From the NCBI GenBank assembly GCA_037974665.1, contig CM075765.1, positions 20,628,648 through 20,692,647 on the forward strand: a stretch of DNA of 64,000 nucleotides, written 5' to 3'. The notes below the pieces were generated by a model. That model saw only the letters and a list, made by a program, of their open reading frames with translations. It had not been told where the DNA came from and ran no database searches. How positions within the stretch are numbered: the first letter of the stretch is position 1; each line of letters starts with the position of its first letter. The stretch comes from Ehretia macrophylla. Taxonomy: Eukaryota > Streptophyta > Magnoliopsida > Boraginales > Ehretiaceae. Made by a program: the position numbers and the translations under genes. Below, piece by piece: positions 59,331 through 64,000 of the stretch.

Positions 59331-62300
59331 CCTTTCTTCTCAATACTCAGCCAGTTAGAGTTTTGATTGATCCCGGAGCTACACATTCGTTTATAACTCC
59401 TGCATGTGCACGATCTGTGAATGTTTGCATTGATAAATTGCCTCATGAAGTTGAAGTTAGTACTCCTTTGGGTGCAAAATTTGTTACTGAGTCTATTTGC
59501 AAATCTTGTGATATATGTATTGAGAATCGTAAATTTCCTGCTGATTTAATTATATTGCCATTCCGTGACTTTGAAATCATTTTGGGAATGGACTGGTTGG
59601 GAAAGTATTATGCTCAGTTGGATTGTAGAACAAAGGTCGTTTATCTTCAGGTTCCTGACCTACCGGTACTAGAGATTGTTGGGAACTGCAGGGCTGCCCG
59701 AATTCCACTTTTATCAACGATCAAGACTTCTAAGTTGTTGAATAGGGGTTGTGAAGCTTACTTAGCTTATTTGATCAATCAGCCTACTGATAAGTTGAGT
59801 TTGAATGAGGTTCTGATTGTTAGAGACTTCCCTGGTGTATTTCCTGAGGAATTACCGGGTTTACCACCGGATAGGGAGATTGAGTTCGTGATTGATCTTG
59901 TGCCAGGCACTGCGCCAATTTCTAGGAGTCCTTATAGAATGGCATCGGCTGAACTTCAGGAGTTAAAAATTCAGCTTCAGAACTTGCTTGAGAAAGGGTT
60001 TATACAACCTAGTTCTTCGCCGTGGGGCGCACCTGTGTTGTTTGTGAGAAAGAAAGATGGCACATTACGGTTATGCATTGATTACAGGGGACTTAATCAA
60101 GTCACAATTAAGAATAAATACCCCATGCCGTTGATTGAAGAATTGTTTGACCAGTTGCAGGGTGCGAGTGTTTACTCCAAATTTGACTTGAGGCAGGGTT
60201 ACTATCAACTTAGGATTCGGAGTGACGATATACCGAAGACGGCTTTCAGGACTAGATATGGCCACTATGAATTTGTTGTTTTGCCGTTTGGTTTGACGAA
60301 TGCACCAGCCGCATTCATGGACTTGATGCAGAGAGTTTTCTGACCTTATCTTGATCAGTTTGTCGTAATCTTTATTGACGACATTTTAGTGTATTCGAAG
60401 AATGAGGCTGAACATGAGCAACACTTGAGGATTGTGCTTCAGACTTTGCAGGAAAACAAGCTTTTTGCTAAATTCAGCAAGTGTGAGTTTTGGTTGAATC
60501 ATATATCTTTTCTAGGCCATATCATTTCAGATCGAGGAATTTCAGTGGACCCAGCTAAGATTGAAGTTGTTTCATCTTGGAAGAGACCTAAGACGGTGTC
60601 AGAGATTCGGAGTTTTCTTGGATTGGCAGGTTACTACCAGAGATTTGTTAAAGACTTTTCCAAAATTTATGGACCTTTGAGCCAGTTGACTCGGTAGAAA
60701 GTTGCTTACAACTGGGATGCCAAATGTGAATCCAGTTTCTAAGAATTGAAGAAGAGACTAACTACAGCTCCTATACTAGCTTTACCTGAGGGAACAGAGA
60801 ACTTCGTTATCTACAGTGATGCATCTAAAGAAGGATTGGGCTGTGTTTTAATGCAGAATGGTAAGGTGATTGCTTATGCTTCCAGGAAGTTGAAACCTTA
60901 TGAAGTCAATTACCCTACACATGATCTGGAGTTACCTGCAGTTGTGTTTGCTTTGAAGAACTGGCGTCATTACTTGTGGGGTTGCAGATTTGAAATATTT
61001 ACTGACCACAAGAGTCTCAAGTATTTGTTTTCACATAAGGATTTGAATATGAGGCAGCGGAGATGGCTAGAGCTATTGGGTGGTTATAACTGTTCTATTA
61101 ACTATGTGCCAGGTAAGGCAAATGTTGTTGCTGATGCTTTGAGCCGAAAGGTTACTGTTGCAAGCTTAATTATCAAGGATTGGGAGACTTTGAAAGAAAT
61201 TTGTTCATGGAAGCCAGAAGCTACTAAGGTAGGGATTCAGTTTGCTAGTTTGTAGATTCAGTCAGGGTTACTAGCACAGATCAGAGAGGCTCAAAAGACT
61301 GATCCTCACATCTTGAAGATCCAAGAAAAATCAAAAGGGGGAGAGTCGGAGTTTAAATTACATGCAGATGGCATATTCAGATTCAGGGATAGAGTACGTG
61401 TTCCTGATGATCCGACTTTGAAGAATGAGATCCTGTCCGAGGCACATAATTCGAGGTACACGATTCACCCGGGCAGTACAAAGATGTATAGAGATTTGAA
61501 ACAACACTTCTGGTGGAACAATATGAAGAGGGAGATTGCTGGGTATGTATCCAGATGTTTGACTTGTCAGAGGGTTAAAGTTGAGCATTAGAGGCCAGCC
61601 GAACTTTTACAGTCGTTGTCGATTCCGCAATGGAAGTGGGTACATATAACAATGGATCTTGTGACCGATCTTCCTCGATCTCCGAGAGGATGTGATTCTG
61701 TTTGGGTTGTTGTGGACCGCTTGACTAAAGTTACACATTTTATTTCCGTGAACAAACATGATAGCCTTGATAAGCTAGCTGAGCTTTATGTTGCTAATAT
61801 TGTGAGATTACATGGTGTGCCACAGAGTATAGTGTCAGATAGGGATCCCAGATTCATATCTCGTTTTTGGCAGAAGTTGCAAGAGGCCATGGGAACTAGG
61901 TTGAGCTTCAGTACTGCATATCATCCACAAACTGATGGCCAGTCTGAGAGAACCATCAGGATCTTGGAAGACATGCTTCGGGCATGTGTGCTTGACTTTG
62001 GGAAGAATTGGGAGAAGTTTTTGCCTTTAGCAGAGTTCGCCTACAACAATAGTTATCAATCTACTATAGGTATGGCTCCCTACGAGGCGTTGTATGGTCG
62101 GAAATGCAGATCCCCATTATATTGGGAAGAGGTTGAAGAGATGAGAACAGTTGATCCGACTGTGTTACCTGAGATGATTAAGATGGTAGATAATGTTCAC
62201 CTTATTCGCCAGCGTATGCTTACAGCTCAGAGTCGTCAGAACAGTTATGCGGATAAGCACCGTCGGGATCTTGAGTTTGATTTGGGAGATTGGGTGTTTC

Positions 62301-62734
62301 TTAAGATTTCTCCTCGGAAGGGATTGATTCGGCACGGTAAGAGTGGGAAGCTTAGTCCCAGGTATGTGGGTCCGTATGAGATCACCAAAAAGGTAGGTCC
62401 TTTGGCTTATTGATTAGCTTTGCCTCCGAGCTTGTCGAGACTGCACGATGTGTTCCACGTGTCTATGTTGAAGAAGTACCATCCAGACCCTTCACATGTA
62501 CTTGAACCAGAGCCTTTGCAGATTGAAGAGAAGTTGTCTTATGAAGAGAAACCGATTCGAATTGTGGATCGAAAAGTTCAGGAGCTTCGCAGAAAGAGTA
62601 TTCCTTTAGTAAATGTTTTGTGGAATCATCATGGGTTTGAGGAAGCAACTTGGGAAAGAGAGGACCAGGTTCGGGATCAGTATCCGGAGTTGTTTGTTGA
62701 CCAGGTAAGAATTGCGTGGGCGCAATTGTTTTAA
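59330..62734 (+). pseudogene. Element 3 pol: protease, RT, RNase H, integrase, chromodomain-like tail (fossil)
   Basis: Same domain order as element 1. Protease DPGATHSF is near 59.37 kb. Reverse transcriptase has CIDYR near 60.08 kb and FIDDIL near 60.38 kb. RNase H has YSDASKE near 60.82 kb and [10 protein letters not shown] near 61.01 kb. The integrase zinc finger is near 61.45-61.58 kb, with core motifs VVDRLTK near 61.71 kb, SDRDPRF near 61.84 kb and [10 protein letters not shown] near 61.93 kb. LHDVFHVSML is near 62.45 kb, and the tail with LWNHHGFEEATWE near 62.62 kb resembles the chromodomain end of Tekay-type integrases, thought to steer insertion to heterochromatin. The region ends at 62734. 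The gag-pol of this copy is broken at about half a dozen points. Confidence 0.9.
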
Positions 62735-62745
62735 GGGGGAGAGGG
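62733..62745 (+). other. Polypurine tract, element 3
   Basis: aagggggagaggg directly before the TG of the 3' LTR, identical to element 1. Confidence 0.94.
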
Positions 62746-64000
62746 TGTAATACCCGAGCCCGGAATGTGAAAATCCCTTGTTTATTATCTTGAAAATTAT
62801 ATTTCCTTAAATTATTTGTGAATTAATTGTTACTTTCTCGCCGTCGCAACGTGCATTGTATTTCAGGAGCGATAGCTAGAGAACGATTTCTAGTCCTTAG
62901 CAAATAGTGAAACTAGTGTTTAGATGACTTAAATTTTATATTTTAAATGTTGGTAGCTTTAATTGATCTTTCCTTAGCTAAAATGGCTTTAAAATGCACA
63001 AAATAAGGGCCTTTGACCAAGTTTTAAGTGGTTTGACTTAGGCTTTTGACCATTTGACCAATTTAGCACTTAAATAAGCTAAAACAAAGGAAAAAAAAAT
63101 AGCAGCTGAACAGAGAGTCCAGGCCGTGAGCTCCAAGGGAAAAAAAAACCTTTCAACCTTTCAATCATTCAATCTTCGCGTGAGCTCGTGCGGGGTGGTT
63201 TTTGAGGTGACTAGCGTTGTTTTCCTAGCGACTAGTAGTGCCTAAGGTAAGGGAATCATGTTATTTGCGCATTTAAATGTTAAGTGTATCAACTTTGCAA
63301 TTTTTAGATTTTATCCGTAGATTGTTGTTCAAATCATTTTGATGCTTCTAGAATGTTCATTGGCTATTGTAGAATGTGTATTTATAGCTTTGTAACATTT
63401 TCTGCGGTTAAATGTTGAGATTGCAATTTAATTTGGATGTTGAATAGTGTTTTATGAATAGTAAAACCTTGAAACGTTGAAGTTGCACTGTTATGCTTTT
63501 CGTTGATGTAGAAATGTGCTAGGTATGCTAGAATGCCTAAATGCATGGTTTGTTTGGGTTGCGTAGTGGAAAAAATGAGAATTATGCCTTGGGAAAGTCG
63601 GGGTCATTTAGGTCGACTTTAGCATTTTCTCATTTTGCGTGTTGGCATTGTATCGGGAGGCCATGGAACCACTTTTGGTGCGATTATGGCGTTGGTTGGG
63701 TGTTTGGTTGATATAGTTGTAGTTCAAACGAGAAAGGGAGAAATCGGGGCTTTGCGCGAGTTCTAGGGTAAAGTAAGGTTTCGGGGTCTTTAGATGTGCC
63801 TTATGGTGACTTAGGAGGTTTGGTGAAGTCGGTTTCCAGAACTCGTGGCTCGATTGGAAATGGTGGGGTTTTGATAGTTGGGGCCGGTTTTTGTTTTTGT
63901 GTGTTTTCTTGACTTTGTGCCTATAGAATGCTTAGGGTTGCTTGAAATACTTGTTTGAATTGATTTCGATTGAATTGCTTATCAATTGCTGCTATTGCGT
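62746..64000 (+). repeat. Element 3, 3' LTR (cut by window end)
   Basis: 1255 bp in view. It matches the two 5' LTR parts with about 3% difference by eye and is uninterrupted across the site where the non-coding element entered the 5' LTR. It shows TTAAATAAG at 63070-63078 and donor-like AAG/GTAAGGG with GT at 63247-63248. From the 5' copy it should end near 64.64 kb. Confidence 0.95.

Larger units (their letters stand above)
49843..64000 (+). mobile_element. Element 3: Ty3/gypsy chromovirus (same family as element 1), runs off the window
   Basis: Starts TGTAATACCCGAGCCCGG at 49843 inside the outer LTR and is plus-strand. Parts are the 5' LTR (49843-50382 plus 56448-57805, split by the non-coding element), primer site 57814-57825, gag from 58118, pol to 62734, purine tract 62733-62745, and the 3' LTR from 62746 past the window end. 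Protein and non-coding parts closely match element 1, but the LTR is about 1.9 kb rather than 2.29 kb. The coding region is broken at about half a dozen points, so it is a fossil. The 5' and 3' LTR parts in view differ at about 3% by eye, roughly 1.2-2.2 million years with usual plant rates. The far target copy is outside the window. Confidence 0.94.

Overview
The window is plant heterochromatin. It holds a tandem satellite with a unit of about 270 bp, invaded by long-terminal-repeat (LTR) retrotransposons of the Ty3/gypsy chromovirus type, probably the Tekay/Del clade. I found no host gene. The 2-2.5 kb LTRs, the 12-base primer site matching plant initiator Met-tRNA and the chromovirus pol point to a flowering plant. 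The species cannot be named from the sequence alone.

Layout. The satellite occupies 1-5851, 15238-23823 and 26295-47155, about 35.3 kb or roughly 130 units. It has several unit subtypes. The left part repeats as a heptamer of about 1.88 kb, and one copy runs straight across an inserted element. The right part shows a 12-unit (about 3.2 kb) repeat and a diverged block near 33.8-37.9 kb. Element 1 (5852-15237, minus strand) is a complete-length gypsy element with two 2.29 kb LTRs and a perfect 5-bp target duplication (aaacc). A solo LTR of a related family lies at 23824-26294 (duplication aaggt). At 47156 the satellite stops and a nest of three elements begins. An outer LTR (47156-49842 visible) is split by element 3 (49843 to beyond the window, plus strand, same family as element 1). 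The 5' LTR of element 3 is itself split at 50383-56442 by a non-coding element with two 2480-bp LTRs and a 1.1 kb middle (LARD-like), with duplication aagtg.

How the parts relate. The LTR families share an ordered module: TTGAC boxes (in three families), a TATA-like box, a GTGAGGG or GTAAGGG splice-donor-like site about 165-190 bp downstream, a GC-rich structured core, a hairpin whose stem sequence changes while pairing is kept, and a CAG/G acceptor-like site just after it. This suggests a conserved leader intron inside the LTR, and it is the most interesting signal I see. The non-coding element also shares the primer site, polypurine tract and a motif downstream of the primer site with the coding elements, as expected if they mobilise it in trans. 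LTR divergence judged by eye gives an age order of non-coding element (about 0.65%) < element 1 (about 1.7%) < element 3 (about 3%), consistent with the nesting. The coding elements are broken fossils.
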